Source of the DNA: Codonopsis lanceolata
Lineage: Eukaryota > Streptophyta > Magnoliopsida > Asterales > Campanulaceae
Length of the DNA stretch: 64,000 nt
Assembly (NCBI GenBank): GCA_013146195.2
Contig: CM028381.1
Span: 98,272,380 to 98,336,379, forward strand
Reading direction: 5' to 3'
The stretch's first letter is position 1. The number at the start of each line of letters is the position of its first letter. Shown here piece after piece: positions 44,096 through 55,994 of the stretch. A program made the translations under genes and the position numbers. The notes beneath the pieces are model-generated. The model was not told where the DNA came from and searched no databases. It saw only the letters and a program-made list of their open reading frames with translations.

Positions 44096-45072
44096 CTCAG
44101 CAGAGATAGATCTGACCTCGTCTACAAAGTCACACTAGGATTACAAAGGTCACAAATTAAAAGGATAAACGGCGGGAAGGTGGAACGAAGGGTGGCAAAT
44201 AAATCCAAATAAATCGAGGCGGGGCTCTGGTGGTGGCTGGAACAAAGAAGCTGCAATTGTGGGAAGAATGAGAAAGACTTCAAGCTTAAGTTTGTTTAAA
44301 TTGGTCCTGCTTATGGCTTTTGTCTATTTTGAAATGGGGATGATCAAATTGAGCTTGTTTATATGAAACCCCCCCCCCCAAAAAAAACCAATCAATTCAA
44401 GAATTTCATAAGGTGGGTTTAGTGAATAAATTGAGTTTATCTCCTGCAAGAAGCTCAAAATAGGGTTGATGTGTGTTTGGGTGAAATATTGATGAAATCA
44501 GTTAAAGGAGAGAGAAATAAAGACTTTGATTACTCTTTACGCCCTATCTAGTGAGAGAGTGAGATGTTTTTCAGCTACAAACATCTGTTTGGGTTGATGT
44601 TTGTCTCCATCTCTCTCTTTCTCTCTCTCACACACACACATAAGCTTACACACGCACTATAGAGATGCCATATTTTGGTTTGGTCTTATTTCTTCTTATA
44701 TTTGTGTCTTTGCTTAAGGGAAGATTCATGACCTGGGCAAATTTTTTATACTTGAAAAAGAAATGTGTAGTGAGATAGATAAGATATGGGTCTTGAACCG
44801 TTTTTCAGCCATGAGAATGGTTCTTGAAACTTCGTTGCCGGTTTCCAACCCACAACAGTAGTAGTGGTTGGAACCTCGTTGTCGGTTTCCAACTCACGAC
44901 AGTAGGTCACACTTTAGTACTTGACGGAAGTTTAACAAAAAGTATGTAACGTGATTAAAATTAGATACGTTTAGGATGAAATTTGATTAAGAGAGTACAA
45001 AGGGTACCAAAAATGAAAAACGAGTATACTTAGGGTACCAAAAGTGATATTAACCCTATATATATATATATA

Positions 45073-46391
45073 ACTTTCATAAGTATGCACTCTTTTCTCA
45101 GGTCGTCACTCTCTCTTCCCTCCCCCTCTGTTTTCAGTAAACCCTAGCCGCCACCTTCTTCAATAAACCCTAAAATATGTGTCACCTTGAGTGAGTTTAG
45201 ATATTACGAAAGGTGTGAGTGGTCAGTGAGATCTTTGTGAGCGTATTCTCCTGTTGTCGTTGTCGTGGTAGTCGCAGGAATAGTGCCCGGGAAAGCGTTG
45301 ATAGTTACTCTCTCTTCTCTCACCCTCTCTCTTCGCTTGAGTAAACCATCACTCCCTCTTCTCTCCCCCCTTTTTCTTCGGTAAACTCTAGCCGTCACCT
45401 TTTTTAGTAAGCCCTAGAATCTGTGTGAGCTTGAGTGAGTCGAGTTGGGTTATGGGTTTTGGTGGGGTCTAGGTGTGAGTGGTCAGAGATCTTTGTGAGC
45501 GTCTTCTTCGGTTGGGTTATGGGTTTTGGATGGGGTCTCGGTCTGCTAGAAGACACTGGTTTATTTCCAATAGACCACGACCTTTTTGACCTTTCATCGT
45601 GGAAGCAGTACCTGTGCTGGAATAAAGGAGCTTCCTCTATCCCTTGCTCTTCTACTGACCTGGATCCGCTGTATAATCAGCTCCCCTGCCAATAGGTAGG
45701 AAATACTTTCCAAAGTAAAAATCTATAAGCAAACATGGACCTGGAAAAGACATGGGCTCAAAATCTAGTTTGGGCTCTTCTTTGGACCGATGCTTTCCTT
45801 TGGACTACTAACATGCTTCTCTTATTTTGTTATATGTTTCTAACTTGTTTCTAACCTGTTTTAACTTGCAGTTCTATATTTTCTGTTTGTTCACATCAGA
45901 CCCGAACAAACCTGATGTTGTAGAGTCGAGTTTTCTATTTTATGTTTTAACCCCATATTATGTACTATGTTACCCCCACCCCTCTGTATTCGTACTTAAA
46001 ATCTTGTATTTAATTTAGGAGATTTTTCTCACAACTTATAATTTGTTTAATTCAAGAGCTCCGTTTTTGCATTCGAAGTAATCAATAATCATAGCACGAC
46101 TCTGTATATCTTAAAATCTTTCGTATCAAGAATTCTTCCTCTGACTTCCACCAACTAACGATGAATCACATCCAATCATTTCATGGCAAGGTCTGTAATA
46201 TTTTCATATTGAACTTTGTATTTTTAGTTTTTTTGATTTCTTAGAGCTTAATTTTAGTAAGCGGACCAGAAAATATACGTTGTTTATAATAACATCGAAT
46301 TATTAAACACAACTTCTCTTTACCTAATTTTTTATAAAAACGATTTAAAAAAGTATAAACATTTTTATATTTTCATTATTCAAAGTTATAC
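45073..46391. other. Gene-like but unassigned interval
   Basis: 45100-45530 contains an imperfect 260-bp duplication with 'aaccctagccg.cacc' (telo-box-like, common in plant ribosomal-protein 5' UTRs) and 'gtgagtggtcag..agatctttgtgagcg'. A frame at 45435-45695 ends LSSWKQYLCWNKGASSIPC and is not recognised. 45700-46391 holds nothing I can name. Confidence 0.35.
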
Positions 46392-47336
46392 TGATGTAAT
46401 TTATACCAAAAGAGAAGGAAAGAAATTACCTTAACAAGGATCGTTCTAAGGCAAGTCGTTTTGTTGGTGTAGAAACCGCACCCCCTACCTAAAGAGATAG
46501 GATACTTGGTTTAGAAGCGCCACAACCAATTACACCAAGGTTGGTTGATAAGCTAGGAAGACGCCACAAGTAGTAGAAGACTACAAACTTGATAAGTCTA
46601 AAGTTCGCAAAGAACCAAAAGAGTTGAATAACATTCACTCAAGAATAAAATACATGATCTGATTTTGCAAGGCTACAAAAGAGGCCTATTTATAGGCTAA
46701 AGTGGTGGAGAATACAATGTTCATGATAAGCTATCAAAGACTCTTGAGTTCTCCAAGTTCATGAATGGATCCAACCTATCTTGAATGGAATTTTCTAGAT
46801 TTAAAAAGAAAATTCGGATGCCTCCTTTATTGACTTTGAAAAGGCTGAATTTTGGTCTTGTTTTGGGCTCAAAATGTGCTCCTTCTTTGGGCTAGAGTTC
46901 CATCACCATGAGACTCCATTTTGCACTTCCATTCTGCCTTATTTGTTGTGTTTTTAGAGCTTGACCAAGCCTTGATTTACTTACCTGAAATTGCAACAAA
47001 AGAATAACATAAGTTAAGTAAATCAAATGGGCTAGCAACTCATAAAAATAAACAAAACTTATACTTAAATAAAAACTTTAAATGTGTTTAAATTAATTAA
47101 TAAAATAAAAAAATCAATAAAGTGGGCTGAAAATCATGGCGATGAGTGGCCTAAATCCACATCCTTTAATCCACCAAGACTAGGGCCTAGTCTTTATCAT
47201 CAAACTGGATTAAATGAACAAGACTTCTTGAGTTCTCTTGAGTTGAAAATTGAGCTTGAATCCGACACATTTAAATTGAACCATTGAGAGCATTCTTGAT
47301 TCCTTTGGACTTGAGCTCTTGGATGAGAGTACATCA
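46392..47336 (-). repeat. 3' LTR of the young element
   Basis: 945 bp, ends TGATGTAATTT / GTACATCA on the plus strand. TATA (minus) at 46687-46694. Confidence 0.95.
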
Positions 47337-47350
47337 TCCCCCCCTTCTTG
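47337..47350 (-). other. Polypurine tract of the young element
   Basis: Minus strand AAGAAGGGGGGGA immediately before the 3' LTR start TGATGTACTC. Confidence 0.85.
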
Positions 47351-47632
47351 AGAGTGATTTGTCCTCAAATCATGCGCTTTAGTTTGGTTGCCCTGACATA
47401 ACCTCTTCCTAAACTTTAAATGCTCTAATGCATCGAGGAAGGAATATTGATTGCCTTTGTTTCAAAACTTCCTCTTTCCACGCTTGAACCCTCAACACGC
47501 CTCCGGGATCAAAAATCATCCTGCGTTGCCCCTTGTTTGCTCTCTTGACATATTGCTCCATTTTATTTTTCTCAACAAAAATGACACGGGCATTCTCCTT
47601 AACATCAAAGAATACAATTTCACTTGTGCTAA

Positions 47633-50035
47633 TTATACGGTGTTGAAGATTAGCAAACAATATGTCTTTTTGAAAAACAAAAAAATTGTACCGAAATGCA
47701 TCAAAAGAACATTCAATTTCTTGATGAAGCCAACGAAATAAGCCACTATGAATTTTCCCATTAAAGCATGAAAGTCATGAGTCATTAAATGCATGAAAGA
47801 ACTAGGAGCTTTTCTTTTCCCAAATGATCCATCAAACCATTCAAGCAAACACATTAAATGCTTTCGAATGACATCTTTGTGAATTAAAACAATGAGAATT
47901 ATTTTTGAAAATATTTTCACAAAAACACAATCTCTACCTCCTTTTATCCTCAAGAATTTAATCACAAAGTACATTAAAATATCAAACCAAGATATATCAA
48001 AACTTGACAAATGTAAGTAAAGGTTATGAGGAGTAGCTTTATGAAAAGTGAAGCATCCCGCACAAATCCTTCCAACATCCCCTTTTTGATGAGGCCAAAA
48101 TAAACACTCTTGAATCTTACAAAAAGTTTTGGAAATCCCAAATGGTCTCATGTTGTCGCCTCTATGTGCTTCTTTCACTTTAAAATCTCTTGAAAATTCA
48201 TTTGACACACTCAATTGATTTTTGAAAAACAAATGTCCATTTTGCCTAAAATAGTTCTCAGAAAAACCCTTATTACAAATTAGAGACTTATCACAATAAT
48301 TGCTTACATGCTCAAATTGAATCTCACAAGCAAGTAAAAAACTCCAACGAGGAAACACAATATTAACAAAATTTTCTTGTCCTTGCTTGAAGTAATCTCT
48401 AAAAGAATCCCTTCTCACAAGTACTAAACATTCCATCAAAATTTTGGTCCATTTGCTTCTATCTTCAAGTATGCTCACAACAAAGTATTTCAACTTAAAG
48501 AGCTTAAAATAGAGCTTGCTTACCAAAAGAAACATTGAACCATTCAAAGTTTTTCCTAGAAGTGTGTGAATGGTCATCAACTGAATTTTCCTTTGATAAA
48601 ATTGAGAAATTATGAACTTACCAGCCCTTGAAATAAGGTCCATCCAATCAGTCCATCGAGTAGAAAAGAAGTGATCATCGAGCAGTCTTTTGATGATACA
48701 TGAAAAAGACTTACTTGGAGTTTGCAAGTCAATGGGATCTTCGTATCTATGGAATTCATTATTTTCTTTGAATCCATTCCATTGACTCAATGGAAGTGAC
48801 TGGAAGAATAGGTCTTCAAGGTTGATCATGTGAAGAGAGGTAGATGACTCCAACTGCTGTTCTACTCCCCGGTTTGTTGGTAACCTTTGTGGCACTTCCT
48901 TTGGGGAAACAATCTCAATTTTCTGCAAGAGAGACACAATAAAGCTAGGAAAAGAGGTGGTAAGTATGTTAGTGAAATGTTGCTTGTCCTTGTTAACAAG
49001 GAACATCATTGGCCGTTGGTTCAACAACGCTTGATTCAAATCACTCTCGCTCACATAGGAACTTCTTTCCTTTTTATCATCTCTCTTTTGTCTCTCTTTT
49101 TCATCAATGTTTTTACTCTCTTGAATCATTTCTTTTTCTTCACTCTCCTTTTGAATTTCTTTTTCTAATTTCCCTCTTTCACATTCCTCTTCTTTCTCAC
49201 ATTCTTTTTTTCTCTCATATTCTTTTTTTCTCTCACACTCTTCTTTTCTCTCATATTTCTTTTTTCTCTCACACTCTTCTTTTCTCTCATATTTCTTTTT
49301 TCTCTCACACTCTTCTTTTCTCTCATATTCTTTTTTTCTTTCACACTCTTCTTTTTTCTCAATCTCCCCTTCTTCTCTTTTCTTACTTTCATTTTGCAAA
49401 CACAATAGATCCTTATGAACTTGATTTGGTGTTAAAGGCACCAAAGAGATCTTCTTATTTTTGTGCACCAAGGTATACCGATTGGTGTCGACATTGTGAT
49501 GTCCTCTTCGATCGAGTTTCCATTGTCTCCCAAGTAGTAAATGACCAACTTGCAATGGCACAACATCACACACAACTGCATCTTCATACTTCCCTATTTG
49601 GAATGTGACTAGCGCTTGTCGGGTGACTTGCACTTGCCCACCAAATTTTAGCCCTTGCATCTTATAAGGTTGCGGATGTATCATTGTTGGCAGCCCTAAC
49701 TTCTCAACCATATAGGAACTAGCAATATTAGAGCAACTTTCTTCATCAATGAGTAAACTGCATACCTTGCCTTGGACATAACACCGCGATCGAAATAACT
49801 CCTCCAATTGCACTTCTTCATTCTTCTTGTCTTGTGCAATTATTACTTGACTTGTCTCAACCTTTAACTCCTTATCTCGACATGGTGGAGCTCTTTCTCT
49901 TTCCCTTGATTTATGTGGTGTTTGAAGTTTTGTACTAATGGAGCTTTCTTCCTTGTTTTGCCTCCCATAAACTCGCTCAAATTCTGTGGTAATTAGGCTT
50001 TGCATTTCGTTCATGAAAACCTCCATGATATTCAT
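47633..50035 (-). CDS. 800-aa gag/protease-integrase fusion ORF of non-autonomous element
   Basis: Uninterrupted from Met 50035. Residues 1-80: charged N-terminal arm with SRERERAP. 80-205: Ty3/gypsy retropepsin fold (FRSRCYVQGKVCSLLID, HLLLGRQWKLDRR), but the D-T/S-G triad reads D97-E-E. 225-285: Lys/Glu repeat (ERKKEYERKEEC units), predicted coiled coil. 365-395: only the first block of RT (IEIVSPKEVPQRLP, NRGVEQQLE). 595-670: integrase zinc region with HLFFKNQLSV, VKEAHRGD, FWPHQKGDVGRICAGC, where the second His (GHFG) is RPFG. 675-720: integrase core start, with the first catalytic Asp replaced (ILMYFV). All enzymes are inactive by these residues, yet no stop occurs in 800 codons. Confidence 0.8.
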   Translation of the reverse strand: MNIMEVFMNEMQSLITTEFERVYGRQNKEESSISTKLQTPHKSRERERAPPCRDKELKVETSQVIIAQDKKNEEVQLEELFRSRCYVQGKVCSLLIDEESCSNIASSYMVEKLGLPTMIHPQPYKMQGLKFGGQVQVTRQALVTFQIGKYEDAVVCDVVPLQVGHLLLGRQWKLDRRGHHNVDTNRYTLVHKNKKISLVPLTPNQVHKDLLCLQNESKKREEGEIEKKEECERKKEYERKEECERKKKYERKEECERKKKYERKEECERKKEYERKKECEKEEECERGKLEKEIQKESEEKEMIQESKNIDEKERQKRDDKKERSSYVSESDLNQALLNQRPMMFLVNKDKQHFTNILTTSFPSFIVSLLQKIEIVSPKEVPQRLPTNRGVEQQLESSTSLHMINLEDLFFQSLPLSQWNGFKENNEFHRYEDPIDLQTPSKSFSCIIKRLLDDHFFSTRWTDWMDLISRAGKFIISQFYQRKIQLMTIHTLLGKTLNGSMFLLVSKLYFKLFKLKYFVVSILEDRSKWTKILMECLVLVRRDSFRDYFKQGQENFVNIVFPRWSFLLACEIQFEHVSNYCDKSLICNKGFSENYFRQNGHLFFKNQLSVSNEFSRDFKVKEAHRGDNMRPFGISKTFCKIQECLFWPHQKGDVGRICAGCFTFHKATPHNLYLHLSSFDISWFDILMYFVIKFLRIKGGRDCVFVKIFSKIILIVLIHKDVIRKHLMCLLEWFDGSFGKRKAPSSFMHLMTHDFHALMGKFIVAYFVGFIKKLNVLLMHFGTIFLFFKKTYCLLIFNTV
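49190..49375 (-). repeat. Coding minisatellite (36-bp unit)
   Basis: Repeats of an ERKKxYERKEEC-coding 36-bp unit, purine-rich on the sense strand, about four to five copies; lies within the 800-aa ORF (residues 222-285). Confidence 0.85.
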
Positions 50036-50850
50036 ATTTTTGAGACTTTTTCAAAATAAAAAATAAAAGATGATGGAATTACCTCACAGTATCACTCCCT
50101 TACGTGTTTCACTCAAAAATGATCTCAACACTCGTGTATCACTCAAAAAAAATCCCTCAAAATAGTCTCACATTTATTCACTCTTAAGGTTCTTATCAAA
50201 CTAAAGAGCTATTATCAAGTGAGTTGTGACTTCTCCCTATCTCTACCAAACAACCAAGGATTTATAGTGTTGTAATGAGAACAAGAAGAGATTAGTGACA
50301 ATAAGACTTGATGAAAAACAATGGAGAATTCAGAATATCTACAAGAAGAAATTTGATTAGAAATAAAAGAAACTTGATGAGTACCAATCAATGAAACACA
50401 AGAAGTTTGAGTTGTATCAACAAGATTTAATGAGAGTACTAATAAAACAAAAGTAACTAGAAACTTTTTTTTTTCAATGGCAGCCCTCTTTTGCTGCTTC
50501 TTTTTTTTTTTAAATTCTCGACCACTTTTTTTTTCTCAAAGGCAGCCCTCTTTTTTTTTTTTTTTTTGCTACTTTTTTTTTTTGCTCTTTTTTTTACTGC
50601 ACTTTTTTTTTTGCTCTTTTTTTTTTTTTTTTGCTGCTCTCTTTTTTTTTCTTCCTTTTTTTTTTTTTGACTTGATAGTTCAAAGGTTATGAAAAGAAAT
50701 AAGAAGAAGAAGAATTGATTTCTCAACCCCCCAAGATTCACTGATAAAATTCCTTGCCAACTTGTGACAAAGCCCAATATCAAGATGTGAATAATGAAAT
50801 ACCGAGAAGATCAAAAGATGAGAAGAGAAGGATAGTATGACTTCTTAGAA
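50036..50850 (-). other. 5' leader of the young element
   Basis: Contains long A/purine runs on the sense strand (50465-50665) that give low-complexity Lys frames of no significance. Confidence 0.6.
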
Positions 50851-50867
50851 TTAGCTCTGATGCCAAA
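50851..50867 (-). other. Primer-binding site of the young element
   Basis: Minus strand TTTGGCATCAGAGCTAA directly after the 5' LTR end CATCA; resembles the initiator tRNA-Met complement with one change. Confidence 0.75.
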
Positions 50868-51816
50868 TGATGTAATTTCTACCAAAAGAGAAGGAAAGAA
50901 ATTACCTTAACAAGGATCGTTCTAAGGCAAGTCGTTTTGTTGGTGTAGAAACCGCACCCCCTACCTAAAGAGATAGGATACTTGGTTTAGAAGCGCCACA
51001 ACCAATTACACCAAGGTTGGTTGATAAGCTAGGAAGACGCCACAAGTAGTAGAAGACTACAAACTTGATAAGTCTAAAGTTCGCAAAGAACCAAAAGAGT
51101 TGAATAACATTCACTCAAGAATAAAATACATGATCTGATTTTTGCAAGGCTACAAAAGAGGCCTATTTATAGGCTAAAGTGGTGGAGAATACAATGTTCA
51201 TGATAAGCTATCAAAGACTCTTGAGTTCTCCAAGTTCATGAATGGATCCAACCTATCTTGAATGGAATTTTCTAGATTTAAAAAGAAAATTCGGATGCCT
51301 CCTTTATTGACTTTGAAAAGGCTGAATTTTGGTCTTGTTTTGGGCTCAAAATGTGCTCCTTCTTTGGGCTAGAGTTCCATCACCATGAGACTCCATTTTG
51401 CACTTCCATTCTGCCTTATTTGTTGTGTTTTTAGAGCTTGACCAAGCCTTGATTTACTTACCTGAAATTGCAACAAAAGAATAACATAAGTTAAGTAAAT
51501 CAAATGGGCTAGCAACTCATAAAAATAAACAAAACTTATACTTAAATAAAAACTTTAAATGTGTTTAAATTAATTAATAAAATAAAAAAAAAATCAATAA
51601 AGTGGGCTGAAAATCATGGAGATGAGTGGCCTAAATCCACATCCTTTAATCCACCAAGACTAGGGCCTAGTCTTTATCATCAAACTGGATTAAATGAACA
51701 AGACTTCTTGAGTTCTCTTGAGTTGAAAATTGAGCTTGAATCCGACACATTTAAATTGAACCATTGAGAGCATTCTTGATTCCTTTGGACTTGAGCTCTT
51801 GGATGAGAGTACATCA
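50868..51816 (-). repeat. 5' LTR of the young element
   Basis: 949 bp, almost identical to 46392-47336. TATA (minus TATAAATA) at 51164-51171. The base string TCCC follows its outer edge as it follows the inner edge of the other LTR. Confidence 0.95.
51164..51171 (-). promoter_or_regulatory. LTR TATA box of the young element
   Basis: TATAAATA on the minus strand within CCTATAAATAGGC; intact in both LTRs. Confidence 0.6.
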
Positions 51817-52661
51817 TCCCGAATTTCATTTGATTTTGAGTATAAAAGAAATAGATATCTAATTTTTAGATATGTTTTTTTGAAGTTTTTAAAGTTAACA
51901 TGTAGATACAAATGTAGTAGATTCATCTCTTAGCGATATGTTTTTATCATATCTAATAAAAAACCAGATTTAAGTTTTCGTTTTTTATTAAAAAACATCT
52001 ACTTGAAGAAATGTATCTATAAAATAAAGTTACAAAATAGACATTGATATCCATATTCAAATGTAGATACATCTCTTAACAAAAGTGATATGTTTTTATC
52101 AAATCTAATAAAAAACCATTATGCGAAAAGCTTTAACTTATTATATCAGATATAATAGAGTTTTTATCAGATATGCTGAACAAAATATGAAATATTTATC
52201 ATTTTGAAGATTGAAGATTAAGATAAGACGTAATAAATACTTCATTTGACATGTGATGATGAGTTATTTGATGACTTGAAGAAGCATTACAAACCTGTTG
52301 CATACGTTTTTGTGTCTTTTTTCAATTAACTTTCACATGCAGATATGGATCACTATAGATTCATATAAAAAATTAGAGGGTTATTTTTCTTTGCCACTTT
52401 AAATATTATTAATAGATCACTACAATAAAGATTAAAATGTGAAAACTTAATCATAGAAACAGTTTGAATCAAATGATTTTCAAATAGATTAAAGAAATCA
52501 TAAACGTACCTTTTGATGGAGTGCTATTCACTTTTTGCTTTCCGAAGATGGTAGTAGATTTAGTAATCTTCATATTTCAACAGTTAAACGATTATGTGTC
52601 GGTCGGTGAGTGATTCTTTAAGTTGTTGATAATCGATTGCACTTTTGTTTTTGTATCTATA
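51817..52661. other. AT-rich interval without genes
   Basis: An imperfect 150-bp repeat ('gatatgtttttatca.atctaataaaaaacca' at about 51930 and 52090) is the only structure. No frame. Confidence 0.35.
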
Positions 52662-54223
52662 TCTATACATATATAAAAGGAGATGAGCAAATAATGGAAA
52701 TATCTCGCCAAAAGTGACTTTCCAAATTTAGAAACATTTATAATTTGTATATTTATCATATTTTTTTGAAAATTGGAATGAAAATTAATTAATGAAGTTA
52801 ACAACAACTCTTCAGATTCAAATGACTTTACAAATATCTTTAGTGCATTTAATGTGGTAAGGAAAATGATATCCTTACCACTAATCCTACAACTAACCTT
52901 ACAACTAAGCCTGGAATTGGGAAAAAATGTTTTGAACAAATACAACTTTACCCTTCTTCAAAGCTTAGTTGTAAAAAATGTTGTAAAAGTAGTTGTAAGA
53001 CTAGCAATGTTGATAGTTCAATATGATTTACAAAATGACAAGAAATACAATATCCAATATTGAATAATTTATTCTATATCCGATTTCATTTTTTTTTTAA
53101 TTTAAGATTTTTTTTGCATTTGTAATTGGCATATTGACTTCTAAATCTTCACCACGATAATATAAACTCTCAGAAATAAGATTAAATGATGAAAGAGTCG
53201 ATTCAATATAAATTATTTGTCACCATTATTAATAAAAGTCTTGAAAAATAATTACAATACAGTATTATTCAAACCGGTTTAAAAACATAAATCAAAGTAA
53301 CATAGTTACTTCCCATCACTAATGAATTAGTTAATATTTTTAGTAAACGTCCAAAATAATAATAATATTTTTTTCGCTTAGTAAAAAACGAATTATCATT
53401 ACCTCATGAAAGCTTTAATATTTTAACTAACTTTATTTAAAAATTATTCATCAATGTAATTAGAAATATAAAAGATGAGTGTCAGATAAATTTGTTAATA
53501 GATAAAGACAAATTAGCAAAAGAATACATGCATTAAATTAATGTTATCCAATGAGTATATAAAATGATTGTCAACCATAGTTATTTGCAATCGTATGAAG
53601 TGTATAAACTAAATGCAGTAAATGTTTTGAAACAAATCATTTTGTTTAGATGTTTTGAAGCTTAATCTATGAGTAATATGAGTAGTTTCATGAAAAAGTT
53701 TAATTCTTCTTCATCCTTATAAATTTTAGATTCTTATAGTTATAAAATTTAAAGATTTTTAGAACAAGTTTGTTGTTCGAGGTGCTTAGGTATTTTTATT
53801 ATTCTAAAAACTTGTTTTCTATAATTTATAACAAGTTTATATATCAAATATATAAATAAATTATATAATAGTCAGATTTCAAATAATTTACTCCATACAA
53901 CAGTAATATAAACATACATAATTATGACATATTATGAAATTTACAGACAATTTCATATCAATTAGTAAATAGAAAAGACAAATTAATAACCGAGTATTTA
54001 CAATAAATTTACTTTTAACATTTACTTGCCACCGATAATGGTAATATTTCAGAAAAATAATTATTGTATAAAGTATCAGCATATGCACTACTCCTATTGC
54101 CATTCAAATAGTTTGTGTTCAACCGTCGAATACTAATAAAAATTCAAGTAATTTTATATGTGAAATCTATAGATCAGACATAGGCTAAGGTTAGATTGAA
54201 CAAATAATTGATAAATTTATAAG

Positions 54224-54226
<3 letters not shown>

Positions 54227-54266
<40 letters not shown>
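54227..54266. repeat. (AT)n microsatellite in Helitron
   Basis: About 40 bp AT repeat. Confidence 0.9.
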
Positions 54267-54268
<2 letters not shown>

Positions 54269-55659
54269 GACCCAAGAGGTGGGAGAGATGGTAAGACTAG
54301 GGGCCACACTTACCTATAAAAAATAGATAAATGAATAAATATATACATATATAAGAGATTTTTTCTACTTCATTTTAATCAAATCTAAATCTAAAAAATA
54401 AAATTCTTAATATATTTTTCTAGTGTACATGTTTAAAAATCCAGGTCTAATATATGCAAAAAAAAAAAACTTAAATTAACAAATAATTTTTTTTTGTATA
54501 TTTATCCAGCCTACATGTTTAAAAACTCAGGAATAATATTTGCAAAACATCTTTAACCTATTAAAGTTAGTTTATAAAAGATATATATTTATTAAACTTA
54601 ATCGGTAATAAGCCAATGTTAATTTAAACTTTAATTTTACAAATATCTACCAAAATATACAGATATATGATGTTTTTCTCCATTTTCATCAGATCTGAAG
54701 TCAAAAAAGAACATAATTGATGTTTATTTTTTCATTTTTTTTTCAAAATTAAATTTATAAAACAAATGTCCAACATAAAAAGTTGGGATCAAATTTTTTT
54801 TATCCATTTTGAAAAAAAAAATTTGGAAATTTTTTTTCTCAGATATGATAGATCTAAGTTTCTATTTTTATGAACTATTTTTAAAAGTAAAGATGCATAT
54901 TGATATGCACTTGAATATAATTAATTAACTATAAGATCAATATATTTTCCATACTTAGTTAAATTAAACTCTCAATTTTTTTTAAAAAATAATCGAAATT
55001 CAAATTTGTATCACATAAATTTATCTCAAAATTTTATTTTAAAAAAAATAAAAAGGAAATCTAAGAAACCTAACTGTGAAATGGTTTGAAGGTATTCAAA
55101 GTTAGGACTCAATAACTTTTGTTATTAAATAGTTGTATAAAAATTATATTGTATAGTATGTTATTCCTAATATTTTTGTGTTGGAGGTTCTGTTTAGAGT
55201 CTGTTATCAACTGTCTGTTATATGACTTCTCCCAAAGTAAATTAAAAATCTAGACTTAATAATTTTTGTTATTGAATAGTTGTATAAAAATTATGTTGTA
55301 TAATATGTTATTCATAATATTTTTTGTGTTGGAGGTTTTGTTTAGAGTCTGTTATTTCGACTTCAATTCTTTTTTTATTAGATAAAACAAACAATTTGAT
55401 ATTTGACTATTTAATATTTATTTTTATATATAACATAAACATTTGTTCTTTTTTAAGGTTATTTGAAAATTACCAATCCAACATTTAAATGTAATTTTTT
55501 TGGTGCTTTTATTTGGTAGCAAGAAAGATTATCTCGCTGTTTTAATATTAACAATTCAAAGTACAGTGTCGTATGTAAGGATAAATACAGCTTCATGCTT
55601 TAAAATCACCTCTTATAGAATTAAAAGTACTAATTATACGTTTTCAATTATAAATATTA

Positions 55660-55917
55660 CTCCCTCCATACCTAAATTATCGTCTTCCTTTCCTTTTTCG
55701 TCCGTCCCAAAATAATTGTCCAGTTTGAAACTTACCTTTTTAGAACATTACTTTTACCACTTTACCCATACTTTTTCACTCTACTTTAATTATGAGTCAC
55801 ATACACATGGGCTTTAAAGGATACTACACATTAAATCAATATAAATAATCAAGTCAATTGTTTTTTCTTAAACTGTACGTCAGGTCAACTAGGACGATTA
55901 TTTATGGACGGAGGGAG
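55660..55917. mobile_element. Stowaway MITE in the Helitron
   Basis: 258 bp, ends CTCCCTCCATACC and reverse-complement CTCCCTCCGTCC, TA at 55658-55659 and 55918-55919. Inverted relative to, but the same family and length as, 17832-18089. Confidence 0.95.
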
Positions 55918-55994
55918 TATATATAAAGAAGTATTCCAAAATTTATAATAATTTTTTTCAAATATATGTGTTTGGTGGAGATTTTTGACAGATA

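Larger units (their letters stand above)
43714..44140 (+). repeat. 215-bp tandem duplication inside the MULE
   Basis: Copies at 43714-43928 and 43929-44140, both running from 'aatctc.gattc.cattccc' to 'cacactagga', with substitutions and a few small deletions. The duplicated unit contains the kinase fragment. Confidence 0.9.
43394..45056. mobile_element. MULE with long TIRs carrying kinase-gene fragments (Pack-MULE)
   Basis: Inverted arms of about 150 bp; the outer 50 bp (GGGTTAATATCACTTTTGGT onward) are almost identical. Inserted into an (AT)n array, so the 9-10 bp duplication (tatatatata) cannot be proved. The interior has a 215-bp tandem duplication with kinase-like coding sequence, and an A/C-run and CA-rich region; no transposase. 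Confidence 0.85.
46392..51816 (-). mobile_element. Young non-autonomous Ty3/gypsy-derived LTR element
   Basis: LTRs at 46392-47336 and 50868-51816 differ by two substitutions and two short length changes in about 945 bp, so the insertion is recent. PBS at right, PPT at left: minus orientation. The internal region has one 800-codon ORF with protease and integrase remnants but no RT. No matching target duplication (TATAC left, TCCCG right), which hints at a rearranged edge. Confidence 0.88.

Noticed and set aside
49009..49608. 199-codon plus-strand frame with Phe/Ser/His repeats
   Set aside because: Shadow of the antisense coding minisatellite in the 800-aa ORF.
50457..50783. Lys-rich 108-codon frame
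   Set aside because: Low-complexity purine tract in the leader of an LTR element.
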